Source: Carboxylicivirga litoralis
Lineage (GTDB): Bacteria > Bacteroidota > Bacteroidia > Bacteroidales > Marinilabiliaceae
NCBI RefSeq assembly: GCF_025499605.1
Contig: NZ_JAFMVC010000001.1
Location: 124,001-188,000, forward strand
Length of the DNA stretch: 64,000 nt
Direction: 5' to 3'
Under the pieces are notes generated by a model that saw only the letters and a list, made by a program, of their open reading frames with translations, was not told where the DNA came from and did no database searches. Positions 17,440 through 25,479 of the stretch are shown here, piece by piece. The stretch's first letter is position 1, and the number at the start of each line of letters is the position of its first letter. Position numbers and translations under genes: made by a program.

Positions 17440-18674
17440 ACCTCGGGCTGATATACCTGCCCTAAAAATAGAATCGCACCCGTATCTTTTTCGCGAATGA
17501 CAAATAAAAATGGGCGATCAACATTGAATACCATTGGTGAACCGCCCTGCCCAATTGTTGTATACACAACCTCAACGCTTGTTACTGCTGCCGCTTCAGT
17601 ACCTTCTTCATTGACCTCAACAAAGGTCTTATGTTTTACCTTGTCAATTTTTAATTCTGGCATTCCATCCGCATTCATTCGGCTAAAATCAGCTCCATCA
17701 CTAAAAGCACTTGTCATTCCCAAATCTATAAGGGGCTTATTAAGCTTCAAATTATTTTTAAATGTGAACTTTGGTAAGAACAAAGACATTCCTTTTATTT
17801 CCAGCTGATTTACAACTTCGCCCCACGCTTCATCATCTAATTGTGCTATAAAATCAGGCAAAGAACTTCCCTCATTGGGCAAAGCAATAATCATTTCAAA
17901 ATGAGCATTACCATAGGGAATTGACACATACCGACATGCAGCATCTTCATAGTATGCTAAATCAGCTTCCACATGCATTGTTGGCACATCAACACTTGAA
18001 TTATTAATCAAATTAAAAGCTCTATCCTGTGTTTCATCTTTATCGAACTGATAAGTCCATTTCCCTTTAAAGTAAACAGCATTAATCAGAAACATAACAT
18101 GACCTGGCGTTATATCGTCAACAATTTTGGAAATACACCCTTTGGTTTTATCATCAACCCAGTTATTGATGGTTGTCTTACTTTCTTCTTTTTTTGAAAA
18201 ATCAAGTCCCTCCACTTCAGCATCGTAATAGTTTTTATTGAGTGCTAAAAAATCACTGGCTATTGGATAACCTTCTCGATACCAGATTGAATTAGCAATG
18301 CCTAAGTCTATTTTACTATCAGCTGCAATAAGTGCTTCTCTAATAGTTTGATTGGCTTGATTGATTGTTTCGGCATCTTCATCAGGCAGGCACAACACCG
18401 AAGTCATCTCGTCAAAAGTGGTATTTGAGGCTCCATTCCAAGTCATGTCCAATGCTTGCGAAATACTAAAGGGCGAAATCATCAGGTTCTCTGGTTTCTC
18501 TTCTGCGAGTTCGGTAAATAAATTAAAGCCAAACTGATTGGATGCTTCAATGGTTTGTTGAGCTTTTAAATTCAATTCAATCGGACGATATTGATTGGAT
18601 GGTTCATCCCCGGAAGAACAGCTAGCAATTCCAATTAAAAGAATTATGGAAAGAAGTTTGGCTATCATTTTCAT
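17436..18674 (-). CDS. Serpin-family serine protease inhibitor, lipoprotein
   Basis: This is a 412-residue serpin with a lipobox (LIGIASC). I chose the ATG at 18672-18674 because the signal peptide MKMIAKLLSIILLIG begins there; an upstream in-frame ATG would add 27 residues before it. The serpin core is complete, from NQFGFNLFTEL through helix/sheet motifs FKGKWTYQFD and the C-terminal DRPFLFVIREK. The hinge of the reactive loop, EEGTEAAAVT (about residues 355-364), has the small residues needed for loop insertion, so it should be an inhibitor rather than a non-inhibitory serpin. Counting 14 residues from the hinge Thr suggests Thr-Thr at P1-P1', but the loop is longer than in antitrypsin, so this is tentative. 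Confidence 0.93.
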   Translation of the reverse strand: MKMIAKLLSIILLIGIASCSSGDEPSNQYRPIELNLKAQQTIEASNQFGFNLFTELAEEKPENLMISPFSISQALDMTWNGASNTTFDEMTSVLCLPDEDAETINQANQTIREALIAADSKIDLGIANSIWYREGYPIASDFLALNKNYYDAEVEGLDFSKKEESKTTINNWVDDKTKGCISKIVDDITPGHVMFLINAVYFKGKWTYQFDKDETQDRAFNLINNSSVDVPTMHVEADLAYYEDAACRYVSIPYGNAHFEMIIALPNEGSSLPDFIAQLDDEAWGEVVNQLEIKGMSLFLPKFTFKNNLKLNKPLIDLGMTSAFSDGADFSRMNADGMPELKIDKVKHKTFVEVNEEGTEAAAVTSVEVVYTTIGQGGSPMVFNVDRPFLFVIREKDTGAILFLGQVYQPEV

Positions 18675-18729
18675 AGAACTTTGATTTACATACCTATAGA
18701 AGAGAAATACAATCAATGGTTGCGTATAA

Positions 18730-18758
18730 AAACAAAAAAGTGAGCCTAAACTCACTTT
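18730..18758 (-). terminator. Terminator after the nitroreductase gene
   Basis: AAAGTGAG (18737-18744) pairs perfectly with CTCACTTT (18751-18758) around a 6-base loop. On the reverse strand a T-rich tract follows, from the A-run at 18730-18739. It lies 21 bases after the nitroreductase stop and upstream of the serpin gene. Confidence 0.82.
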
Positions 18759-18779
18759 CGAACAGACAGTAATTTTCTA

Positions 18780-19520
18780 TTACATAAATCCCTGATTCTT
18801 CAACACCTCCAACAGCACTTTGCTAAAGTGCTCATTATCGGCTTTTTTATAACGTACATCGGTAAACACTTGCGCCAATGATTCTTTATTATTTTCTGCT
18901 ACAAAGGCTTTGTTTTCTTCCAACTCCTCTTTATCTGCATATAGTTCATTTATAAGAGCCTCTGAATAATCCTTATAAGTTTCGTGGTGAACAACAGCTT
19001 CCAATGGCAAGCGATCTACTTGTTTTGGTTCTTCTGCAGGATAGCCAAGCGTAACCGTAGTGATTGGCACAACACCTTTGGGTAAACCTAAAATATCGAC
19101 GATTTTATCGGCTAAATAAGTAGTGGTCCCCAGATAACAGATACCCAAACCCTTAGCTTCAGCCGCCACACAAACATTTTGAGCCACTAACAGAGCATCG
19201 ATAGCAGCCGTTACAAACGACAAAAAGTTATCGTAGCCAGGCTCTGCATTATTTTGCTTGCACCAAAGGTTAAAACGATTAAAATCGGCACAAAACGTTA
19301 AAGTAACAGGTGCTTTCGTTACCATTGGCTGATTAAAATGACAAGGCGCCAGCTTTTCTTTCATTGCTTCATCCTGTGTTACAACAATGCTGTAAACCTG
19401 CATATTGCCGGTTGTTGAGGCGCGCACACCTGCTTCCAAAATTTCATTCAGAAGGCTTTCTTCAATTTTCTGATTGGTGTATTGACGTATGGTTCGGTGA
19501 TTTTTAAGAATATCTATCAT
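18780..19520 (-). CDS. Nitroreductase-family NADPH:FMN oxidoreductase
   Basis: This 246-residue flavoenzyme resembles the NfsA/FRP branch. It opens with the FMN-binding RTIRQYTNQKI segment (about residues 8-18; Arg contacts FMN phosphate), followed by ASTTGNMQVYS (about 34-44), and contains LGICYLGTTTY near 125-135. NfsA-like enzymes reduce nitro compounds or quinones by two electrons using NADPH, with the physiological substrate usually unknown. A C-terminal extension of about 60 residues fits that branch. A -7 box TACATTTG sits 26 bases upstream. Confidence 0.87.
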   Translation of the reverse strand: MIDILKNHRTIRQYTNQKIEESLLNEILEAGVRASTTGNMQVYSIVVTQDEAMKEKLAPCHFNQPMVTKAPVTLTFCADFNRFNLWCKQNNAEPGYDNFLSFVTAAIDALLVAQNVCVAAEAKGLGICYLGTTTYLADKIVDILGLPKGVVPITTVTLGYPAEEPKQVDRLPLEAVVHHETYKDYSEALINELYADKEELEENKAFVAENNKESLAQVFTDVRYKKADNEHFSKVLLEVLKNQGFM

Positions 19521-19545
19521 TGCGTGGATTATTTTAATTGAGCAC

Positions 19546-19553
19546 CAAATGTA
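19546..19553 (-). promoter_or_regulatory. -7 element of the nitroreductase gene
   Basis: TACATTTG on the reverse strand matches TAnnTTTG exactly, 26 bases before the start codon. No convincing -33 TTTG is found at the right distance, so the call is tentative. Confidence 0.4.
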
Positions 19554-19790
19554 AAAAATTAATCAGAACCAATCCATGACTTAACCCTGCATTAATACGC
19601 AACAACATAAGACCTGAATACCAACTCAGAGTGTTTTGACAGTAAGACTATTCAATATTTATTCATATTTCCTTCAAGCATGATTGAATACTCATTGAAG
19701 GAACTTCGAAGAAACTTCGTTTAAACTTTGTATTAGATGTATAATTATTACATTGCTGCTCCCTTTTAGAGAAGCTTCCGTTTAAGACAT

Positions 19791-19826
19791 AAAAAAAGAG
19801 CATTTCCGTTGAAACACTCTTTTTTA
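19791..19826 (-). terminator. Terminator after dapA
   Basis: AAAAAGAG-CA-TTTC pairs with GAAA-CA-CTCTTTTT around CGTT, with a CA/CA internal loop. A- and T-runs at both ends allow action in either direction. It lies 26 bases after the dapA stop. Confidence 0.75.
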
Positions 19827-19851
19827 TCCAATCCAACAACAACTAAATTAT

Positions 19852-20742
19852 CTATATAATATTTAGTTTTCTTAATTCATTAACTAACTGAGCCTTGGTA
19901 TTATCTTCCATTGTACACATTGGTGAACGGAATACCTCTTGTACTTTTCTCATCTCAGCCAGCGCTGTTTTTACCGGAATAGGATTCGATTCGATAAACA
20001 TTAAATCCATGAGCTCGCGGTATTTATAGAAAATAGTATTCGTAGTTGCCACATCTCCTTCTAAGGAAGATTTCATTAACTGCGAAAATTCTTTAGGAAT
20101 CACATTGGCTATGACTGAAATACATCCATCGGCTCCTAATAAATTAGCGGATGAAGCTAAAAAGTCATCTCCACTGTAAACTACAAAACCATCCGGACGA
20201 TTAGCGACTAATTCGGTGAAGAGCGCTAAATTACCTGAAGCTTCTTTAATACCTACAATATTATTAAAGTCATTGCCCAGCTTAATTGCGTTAGCCACTG
20301 ATATGCTTGAACCGGTGCGACCAGGCACATTGTAGAGAATAATAGGCAAATCAATCGCTTTTGCCACGGCAGCAAAATGCAGGTACATGCCTTTTTCGGT
20401 TGGCTTATTATAATAAGGACCTACAACTAAAATGGCATCCACACCTATAGCTTCTGCTTTACGTGAATATTTTATACACTCTTGAGTCGAATTACTTCCA
20501 GTGCCAGCAATGATAGGAATTTGACCTGCCACTTTTTTCACTGCCCGTTCGATTAAAAAAGCATCTTCATCACCGGTTAAAGCAGGTGTTTCTCCTGTTG
20601 TTCCACAAACCACCAAACCATCTGTTCCATTCTTCAGATGCCACTCAATTAAGCTATCGAAAGCATCCACATCAATCTCTCCATTCTCCAGAAATGGCGT
20701 TACTATAGCAACAATTGAACCTTTTAAATCAAATTTCTTCAT
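19852..20742 (-). CDS. dapA: 4-hydroxy-tetrahydrodipicolinate synthase
   Basis: This 296-residue TIM-barrel aldolase condenses pyruvate with aspartate semialdehyde, the first committed step to meso-diaminopimelate and lysine. Catalytic features are visible: GTTGETPAL with Thr48/Thr49, Tyr137 in ILYNVPGRTG, and Schiff-base Lys166 in GIKEASG. Length is normal. A -7 box TATTTTTG on the reverse strand at 20799-20806 could drive it. It is divergent from an ACT-like protein gene, and no other dap genes are in the window. Confidence 0.96.
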   Translation of the reverse strand: MKKFDLKGSIVAIVTPFLENGEIDVDAFDSLIEWHLKNGTDGLVVCGTTGETPALTGDEDAFLIERAVKKVAGQIPIIAGTGSNSTQECIKYSRKAEAIGVDAILVVGPYYNKPTEKGMYLHFAAVAKAIDLPIILYNVPGRTGSSISVANAIKLGNDFNNIVGIKEASGNLALFTELVANRPDGFVVYSGDDFLASSANLLGADGCISVIANVIPKEFSQLMKSSLEGDVATTNTIFYKYRELMDLMFIESNPIPVKTALAEMRKVQEVFRSPMCTMEDNTKAQLVNELRKLNII

Positions 20743-20861
20743 ATATCTTTCTTTCGACCAAAGTCAAATTCAACTAGTTAATATCATTAATCTGGTCTCA
20801 AAAATATCAATTGCAATGTGTTTATGAAAGTTTTTCAACAAAAAAAACTTCTTTATAACAC

Positions 20862-20892
20862 TTTGTTAATATCTTAACAATTAATATATTTG
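20862..20892 (+). promoter_or_regulatory. Consensus promoter of the ACT-like gene
   Basis: TTTG (20862-20865), then 19 bases, then TATATTTG (20885-20892): an exact match to the Bacteroidota sigma-ABfr consensus at the ideal spacing. The expected transcription start gives a leader of only about a dozen bases before the ATG at 20910. Confidence 0.8.
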
Positions 20893-20909
20893 CACAAAAT
20901 AAAAAGAGT

Positions 20910-21581
20910 ATGAAGACTGTAAGCCAGGCCGTAGAATCGGTAATCAAAGTTAAGCCATTTGTGATTGAAGCCTTATGCGAAGGACTATTGAACATCTCAT
21001 CGTTAGCGCGCCAGATACAACCGATGGTAGAAAAATTAACGGAGAAACCAGTTAAACAAGGAGCTATTGTAATGGCATTGAACAGGCTTGCTCCACAGCT
21101 GGATTATTCGCTTAACAGGAATCTTCAAAAACTACTGGAGTCATTGGGTGATATAATTGTTCGTTCAAATTTAACGGATTACACCTTCAGAAACAGTAAT
21201 ACAATTTTTAATAGTCACACAAAGGTGATGCAGGAAATAAGTAATCACCAGGATGTGTTTTACACCTTAGTACGAGGTGTTTTTGAATCGAACCTGGTGG
21301 TGAGCTCGGCCTATGAAGATCTTGTGGAAAAGTACTTTGCAGCAGAAGATTGCTTGTTACAACAAAGCGAATTATCGGCCATCACCTTAAAACTACCAGC
21401 TGACAATGTGCAGGTTACAGGTTTTTACTACCACATTATGAAAGCCATTGCCTGGGAAGGCGTTAACATCAAAGAGGTTATTTCGACCACCAACGAGTTT
21501 ACTATTATTGTGAATGACGAAGACGTTGACCGTGGTTTTACCATTTTGAAAAATCTAAAAACAGCTTATAAAAAGAAATAA
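20910..21581 (+). CDS. Conserved protein with C-terminal ACT-like domain
   Basis: This is a 223-residue soluble protein with no signal peptide. The N-terminal 140 residues are mostly helical and I do not recognise them (for example FVIEALCEGLLNISSLARQI, which looks like a winged-helix or helix bundle). Residues about 165-220 (VQVTGFYYHIMKAIAWEGVN, followed by IKEVISTTNEFTIIV) have the beta-alpha-beta-beta-alpha-beta pattern of ACT domains, as in aspartate kinase regulatory regions. ACT domains usually bind amino acids. Since dapA is the divergent neighbour, a role in sensing an aspartate-family amino acid is possible, but that is inference. Confidence 0.65.
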   Translation: MKTVSQAVESVIKVKPFVIEALCEGLLNISSLARQIQPMVEKLTEKPVKQGAIVMALNRLAPQLDYSLNRNLQKLLESLGDIIVRSNLTDYTFRNSNTIFNSHTKVMQEISNHQDVFYTLVRGVFESNLVVSSAYEDLVEKYFAAEDCLLQQSELSAITLKLPADNVQVTGFYYHIMKAIAWEGVNIKEVISTTNEFTIIVNDEDVDRGFTILKNLKTAYKKK

Positions 21582-21733
21582 GATAATATGAAAAAATCCA
21601 TCCATGAGGCGCTGGCTGTGCAATAAAACACCATGTAACTAATCTTTTTTGACATTGAATCGTTAATTATATTAACAACCTAATTTCGTGCAGCTTATTA
21701 GCGAACTAAAAGTCAAACCCAAGTGAATTACGG

Positions 21734-23278
21734 ATGGATGAAAATGAGTTACTAAATGAAGGTGAGCGATTAAAGCGCGAAGACGAAATCCTACAAAATG
21801 AGAGCAGCCAACTTGAAGCGGTTAACTCGAATCTAAATGCTTTAATCAACAATCAGGATGCATCAATCTGGTCGATTGACACCCAGTACAATTATGTCCT
21901 TTTCAACGATTTTTTTAAACAGGTTAACAAAGACATTTTTGGCGTTGAACTAAAACGAGGCCTTAATTCACTTAGCATCTTACCTGCTGACATAGCTGAC
22001 TTCTGGAAAGAAAAATATGATCAGGCTCTTTTAGGTAAGCAGGTGCGCTTCGAATTTGTCGCTGACACTAATGATGAAGCACACATATACGACATCGCGC
22101 TTAATCCTGTTATTTCTAAACAGAAAATTATTGGTGTCTCTGCCTTAAGCATTGAAATAACTGAACAAAAGAAAGCCGAGCAAGCATTATTGGACAGTAA
22201 CACCAATATGTCTGCCATTATGGAAAATACCTTAGAAAGCATTTGGGCCATCAATACCAACTACGAAATACTGTATTCCAATACTGTATTTACAAACAGT
22301 TTTCTTAATAGTTTTGGTGTCAAACTCAAAAAAGGCACTAACCTGCTTGAATCATTACCCGATACATTAAAACCCGTTTGGAAAGCCCGGTACGACAGAG
22401 CGCTAAGCAATGAGCGTTTCTCTTTTGTAGACGAAATCAACCTTGATGAAAGCATAATTTATGTTGAAGTCTCGATGAATCCCATTATCAGGAACAACAA
22501 AGTTATTGGCGCCTCCTTTTTTGCCAATGACATCTCTAAACGTATTAATGCACTAAAAGCTCTGGAAGAGAACGAACAGCGCCTGAAAGAGTCGAATGTA
22601 ACCAAAGATAAGTTCTTCTCTATCATTGCCCATGACCTCAAAAGTCCGTTTAATAGTATTGTTGGGTTAAGCGATTTACTTGTCAGTTCAAGTGAAAAAG
22701 GAGAAGATATTGAGCGCATAGCTAAAATCATTCAAAAATCATCGCATCAGGCCATGAACCTCATTACCAATCTTCTGGAATGGGCACGCTCGCAGTCTGG
22801 TAAAATTGCTTTCAATCCAGAATACTTTAATGTAACATCCATTTTAAGGGAAGAAATCACTGCATTTGAATCCAAATCCAATAAGAAACAAATAACCATT
22901 AACAACAAGGTAAATAGTAACACCATTATCTTTGCTGATAAGCACATGGTTAGTTTCATTTTCAGAAACCTTATTTCAAATGCTTTAAAATTCACCCATT
23001 GCAAAGGGCAAATTACTATTTCTTCTCAACTCAGAAATGAAGAAATCATTTTCTCAGTTATCGACAATGGCGTTGGTATTTACCCCGATGATATTCCCAA
23101 GCTTTTTGTTATTGATCAGAGTTACTCAACCATTGGAACAGATAATGAACAAGGAACAGGGTTGGGATTAATTCTTTGTAAAGAGTTTACCGGGAAGCAT
23201 AAAGGGCGTATATGGGCGAAGAGTAAAAAAAACAAAGGCAGTGAATTTTACTTTTCACTGCCTGTAAATACGATATAA
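21734..23278 (+). CDS. Soluble PAS-domain sensor histidine kinase
   Basis: This 514-residue kinase has no membrane segment. A short N-terminal coiled coil precedes two PAS domains (about residues 37-150 and 160-275; they share IWSID/IWAIN starts and a KRGLNSL/KKGTNLL strand). The HisKA dimer domain follows with phospho-acceptor His300 (FFSIIAHDLKSPFNSIVG), then an HATPase domain with N-box NLISNALKF, G1 DNGVGI and G2 GTGLGL. The paired PAS domains look like a tandem duplication. No response regulator gene is adjacent, so this is an orphan kinase. The signal is unknown; cytosolic sensing of a redox or small-molecule cue is plausible. Confidence 0.9.
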   Translation: MDENELLNEGERLKREDEILQNESSQLEAVNSNLNALINNQDASIWSIDTQYNYVLFNDFFKQVNKDIFGVELKRGLNSLSILPADIADFWKEKYDQALLGKQVRFEFVADTNDEAHIYDIALNPVISKQKIIGVSALSIEITEQKKAEQALLDSNTNMSAIMENTLESIWAINTNYEILYSNTVFTNSFLNSFGVKLKKGTNLLESLPDTLKPVWKARYDRALSNERFSFVDEINLDESIIYVEVSMNPIIRNNKVIGASFFANDISKRINALKALEENEQRLKESNVTKDKFFSIIAHDLKSPFNSIVGLSDLLVSSSEKGEDIERIAKIIQKSSHQAMNLITNLLEWARSQSGKIAFNPEYFNVTSILREEITAFESKSNKKQITINNKVNSNTIIFADKHMVSFIFRNLISNALKFTHCKGQITISSQLRNEEIIFSVIDNGVGIYPDDIPKLFVIDQSYSTIGTDNEQGTGLGLILCKEFTGKHKGRIWAKSKKNKGSEFYFSLPVNTI

Positions 23279-23287
23279 AGTAATACC

Positions 23288-24928
23288 CTATTCAAACTCC
23301 ACCGGCACCACCAATGTTGTTGACACAGGTTTACCACGCTGCATACCCGGTTTCCAATCTGTTAATTCAGAAACGATTTTAACAGCCAATTTTGCTTCTT
23401 TTTCATCCAAACGTTCAAGCGCTTTTGTTTGACTTATGCCTCCTTTGTGCCCTACTGTAAATTGTACTTTAACCGTACCTGTTAAACTGGCTTTCTTTTT
23501 CTCCTGTTCAATACGCGTATATAAATTAGCAAAATAACCGTCCATACCACCTTTATAGCTTGGCATTTCTTCTACGACATAAAATACAGGTTTTCCGTCC
23601 TCAGCTGGAGGAGGCGGAGGGGGTGGAACCACTTCCTTCTTCTTTATAGTCGGTGGTGGTGGAGGGGGCATTACCTTACCTTTATATTTTGCCCTGTAAG
23701 CCGATGGATTTAATTGAAAGGCAGATTTACTAAGCATCACATCCATGCTTTTATTATTAATAACCTTAACCACCTTCGTTTCAAAGCCAACAAAAGAAAA
23801 CACAATTTCATCGCCCACAGAAACCGGCAATTCAAATTGTCCCTTCATATTTGCAACAGTTCCAGTTGTTGTACCTTTAATTACGATACTTGTCCCAGGG
23901 AGAGGTGATGCCACTACTTTCTCATCAAACATTCCAGTATCAACATTTCTAATCATCTGCGTATCAATCTGACTAAAAACATTGCCTTTAAGAATAAACT
24001 CGTCTTTTTTATCCTGAACAAAAGTGTCGTTTATTGATTCAGAATTAGAACGATACTCATATACCGGCTCGCTAAAAGCCCACAGCAAACCACCAACCAT
24101 TGGCAGCACCAGCAGCAACTTCAGCAGTCGCCATTTGGATTTTTTGTCGTTTTTCATCATTTTTAATCGTCGTTTATTTTGGGAGAACCGGAAGTGATTG
24201 GCTAGCACTGACGCTTCCGCTCCCATTGTTTCACAAATAATTGTTTGTATATAATCTTCATAGTTGTGCCCACTTTCGAGCACGCCCTGATCAGCTAAAA
24301 ACTCCAGATTCTGTTTGACCACTCTGGCATAGTACCAGGCAAATGGATTAAACCACTGAAAAACAATAAACAGCTCACTCATTATCACATCAATCCAATG
24401 CTGTTGATTTAGATGCACCCTTTCATGGTTAATAATTTCGCTATTCTGAGAGCTCAGGTAACGTTCATGTTTTATAAATATCCTATTCCCGAAAACAAAC
24501 GGCATTTCCACTTTCGGATGAATGCAAACGACCGCCCCTTTATAATTTACCTTGTGAGAACTTTTAGCCAATAACAGCATCTTAATCAGCATCATCGCTA
24601 ATCTCATTACAAAGCTGACTGTTACAACTATATATAAGTACCAGACCCAGGCAAACCAATTAAAACTATTTGAAACCTCTTTTTCAACAGAAGTAGCTTT
24701 AACCTGGGATATTTCTACAGGCTCAAATAAGCTATTGGATGTAATTGGCTCTACAAACACTGTATATTTCAGTTCGGCCAATGGTAAACACAAAGCACTA
24801 ACCAAACCAAGCAACAAGAAAAAGCGAACTGCCTTGTAATGAGCATCATTTCTTAGTAACAATTGATAAGTCACCAAAAACAATAACAGTATCAAAAATG
24901 ACCTTGATAAATAAGTGAAAAGTTCCAT
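23288..24928 (-). CDS. M56 (BlaR1-like) metallopeptidase fused to TonB C-terminal domain
   Basis: This 546-residue membrane protein has several parts in order. Four N-terminal helices carry the M56 zinc peptidase motif HERVH (His168-Glu169-His172) and downstream metal ligand region NLEFLADQGVL. A further helix (LLVLPMVGGLLWAF, about 270-283) precedes a carboxypeptidase-regulatory-like beta domain (about 300-395). Two proline-rich stretches (MPPPPPP, VPPPPPPP) lead to a TonB C-terminal domain (about 455-546) ending VVPVEFE. BlaR1 relatives cleave BlaI-type repressors after sensing an envelope signal. The TonB end suggests contact with outer-membrane receptors. It is 10 bases downstream of the blaI gene, so the pair forms an operon. 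Confidence 0.9.
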   Translation of the reverse strand: MELFTYLSRSFLILLLFLVTYQLLLRNDAHYKAVRFFLLLGLVSALCLPLAELKYTVFVEPITSNSLFEPVEISQVKATSVEKEVSNSFNWFAWVWYLYIVVTVSFVMRLAMMLIKMLLLAKSSHKVNYKGAVVCIHPKVEMPFVFGNRIFIKHERYLSSQNSEIINHERVHLNQQHWIDVIMSELFIVFQWFNPFAWYYARVVKQNLEFLADQGVLESGHNYEDYIQTIICETMGAEASVLANHFRFSQNKRRLKMMKNDKKSKWRLLKLLLVLPMVGGLLWAFSEPVYEYRSNSESINDTFVQDKKDEFILKGNVFSQIDTQMIRNVDTGMFDEKVVASPLPGTSIVIKGTTTGTVANMKGQFELPVSVGDEIVFSFVGFETKVVKVINNKSMDVMLSKSAFQLNPSAYRAKYKGKVMPPPPPPTIKKKEVVPPPPPPPAEDGKPVFYVVEEMPSYKGGMDGYFANLYTRIEQEKKKASLTGTVKVQFTVGHKGGISQTKALERLDEKEAKLAVKIVSELTDWKPGMQRGKPVSTTLVVPVEFE

Positions 24929-24938
24929 GGGTTTGTTT

Positions 24939-25298
24939 TTATTTGGCTTTATCAGCTTCTTTTAATAATTCTTCCAAATCCTGAATATCCATATCATTAT
25001 CCTTGGCAAAAAAAGCAGCCAAACGAGCGAAGCTTCCACCAAAGTAATTTTTAAGCAGGTGCTTCATCTGAAAAGATGAATAGTCTTCTTTAGTAATTAA
25101 TGGAAAATACACGTAAATATTACCCACCTTTTTATAATCAACCACCTCTTTCTTTTTCAAAACTTTAAGCACAGTCGCCACTGTATTATAGGCCGGTTGT
25201 TTATCTTCAAATCCGTTTAGTATGTCTTTAATTATGCCCTCTCCCATTTTCCACAGGATTTGCATCACTTCTTCTTCCGCCTTCGTTAATTGTTTCAT
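24939..25298 (-). CDS. BlaI/MecI/CopY-family transcriptional repressor
   Basis: This 119-residue winged-helix repressor starts with the typical LTKAEEEVMQILWKMGEG, has the recognition helix region QPAYNTVATVLKVLKKKEVV (about 33-52) and a C-terminal dimerisation helix (about 80-119). Family members bind palindromes as dimers and are inactivated by proteolysis through their partner M56 protease, here encoded immediately downstream. A perfect palindrome sits inside its own promoter (25330-25349), implying autoregulation. The controlled regulon beyond the pair is unknown; no beta-lactamase gene is nearby. Confidence 0.92.
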   Translation of the reverse strand: MKQLTKAEEEVMQILWKMGEGIIKDILNGFEDKQPAYNTVATVLKVLKKKEVVDYKKVGNIYVYFPLITKEDYSSFQMKHLLKNYFGGSFARLAAFFAKDNDMDIQDLEELLKEADKAK

Positions 25299-25322
25299 TT
25301 TAAAATAATTAATAACCTACTA

Positions 25323-25353
25323 CAAGTATAATACTATATTATTAGTATTGCAA
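25323..25353 (-). promoter_or_regulatory. blaI promoter with embedded palindromic operator
   Basis: On the reverse strand a -33 TTG (25351-25353) is followed 20 bases later by TATACTTG (25323-25330), one mismatch from TAnnTTTG. The gap is filled by the perfect inverted repeat AATACTA-tattat-TAGTATT (25330-25349). TACTA/TAGTA half-sites resemble known BlaI/MecI operators. A repressor bound here would block polymerase directly. Confidence 0.7.
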
Positions 25354-25479
25354 CTATTTTCATAGTATTTGAATTGTTAATTCTTAATTTATTATGAAAA
25401 CCAATAATAAATCACTGATTTAGTGAAACAAAGAATTTATGATTCCGTAATAAAAAAGCGTTGGGAAAATACCGTGTTT

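Larger units (their letters stand above)
19521..19851. other. Intergenic region between dapA and the nitroreductase gene
   Basis: The 331 bases contain no credible coding frame. They hold the nitroreductase -7 box, an imperfect inverted repeat (CCTTCAA near 19671 with TTGAAGG near 19695) and the dapA terminator. Otherwise I see nothing recognisable. Confidence 0.6.

Noticed and set aside
23581-23680. GGTGGTGGAGG tract as a regulatory repeat
   Set aside because: It simply encodes the polyproline linker of the M56-TonB protein on the reverse strand.
25423-25479. GTG start for the SPOR-like protein
   Set aside because: It would put 19 mostly charged residues ahead of a good signal peptide; ATG 25480 is preferred.
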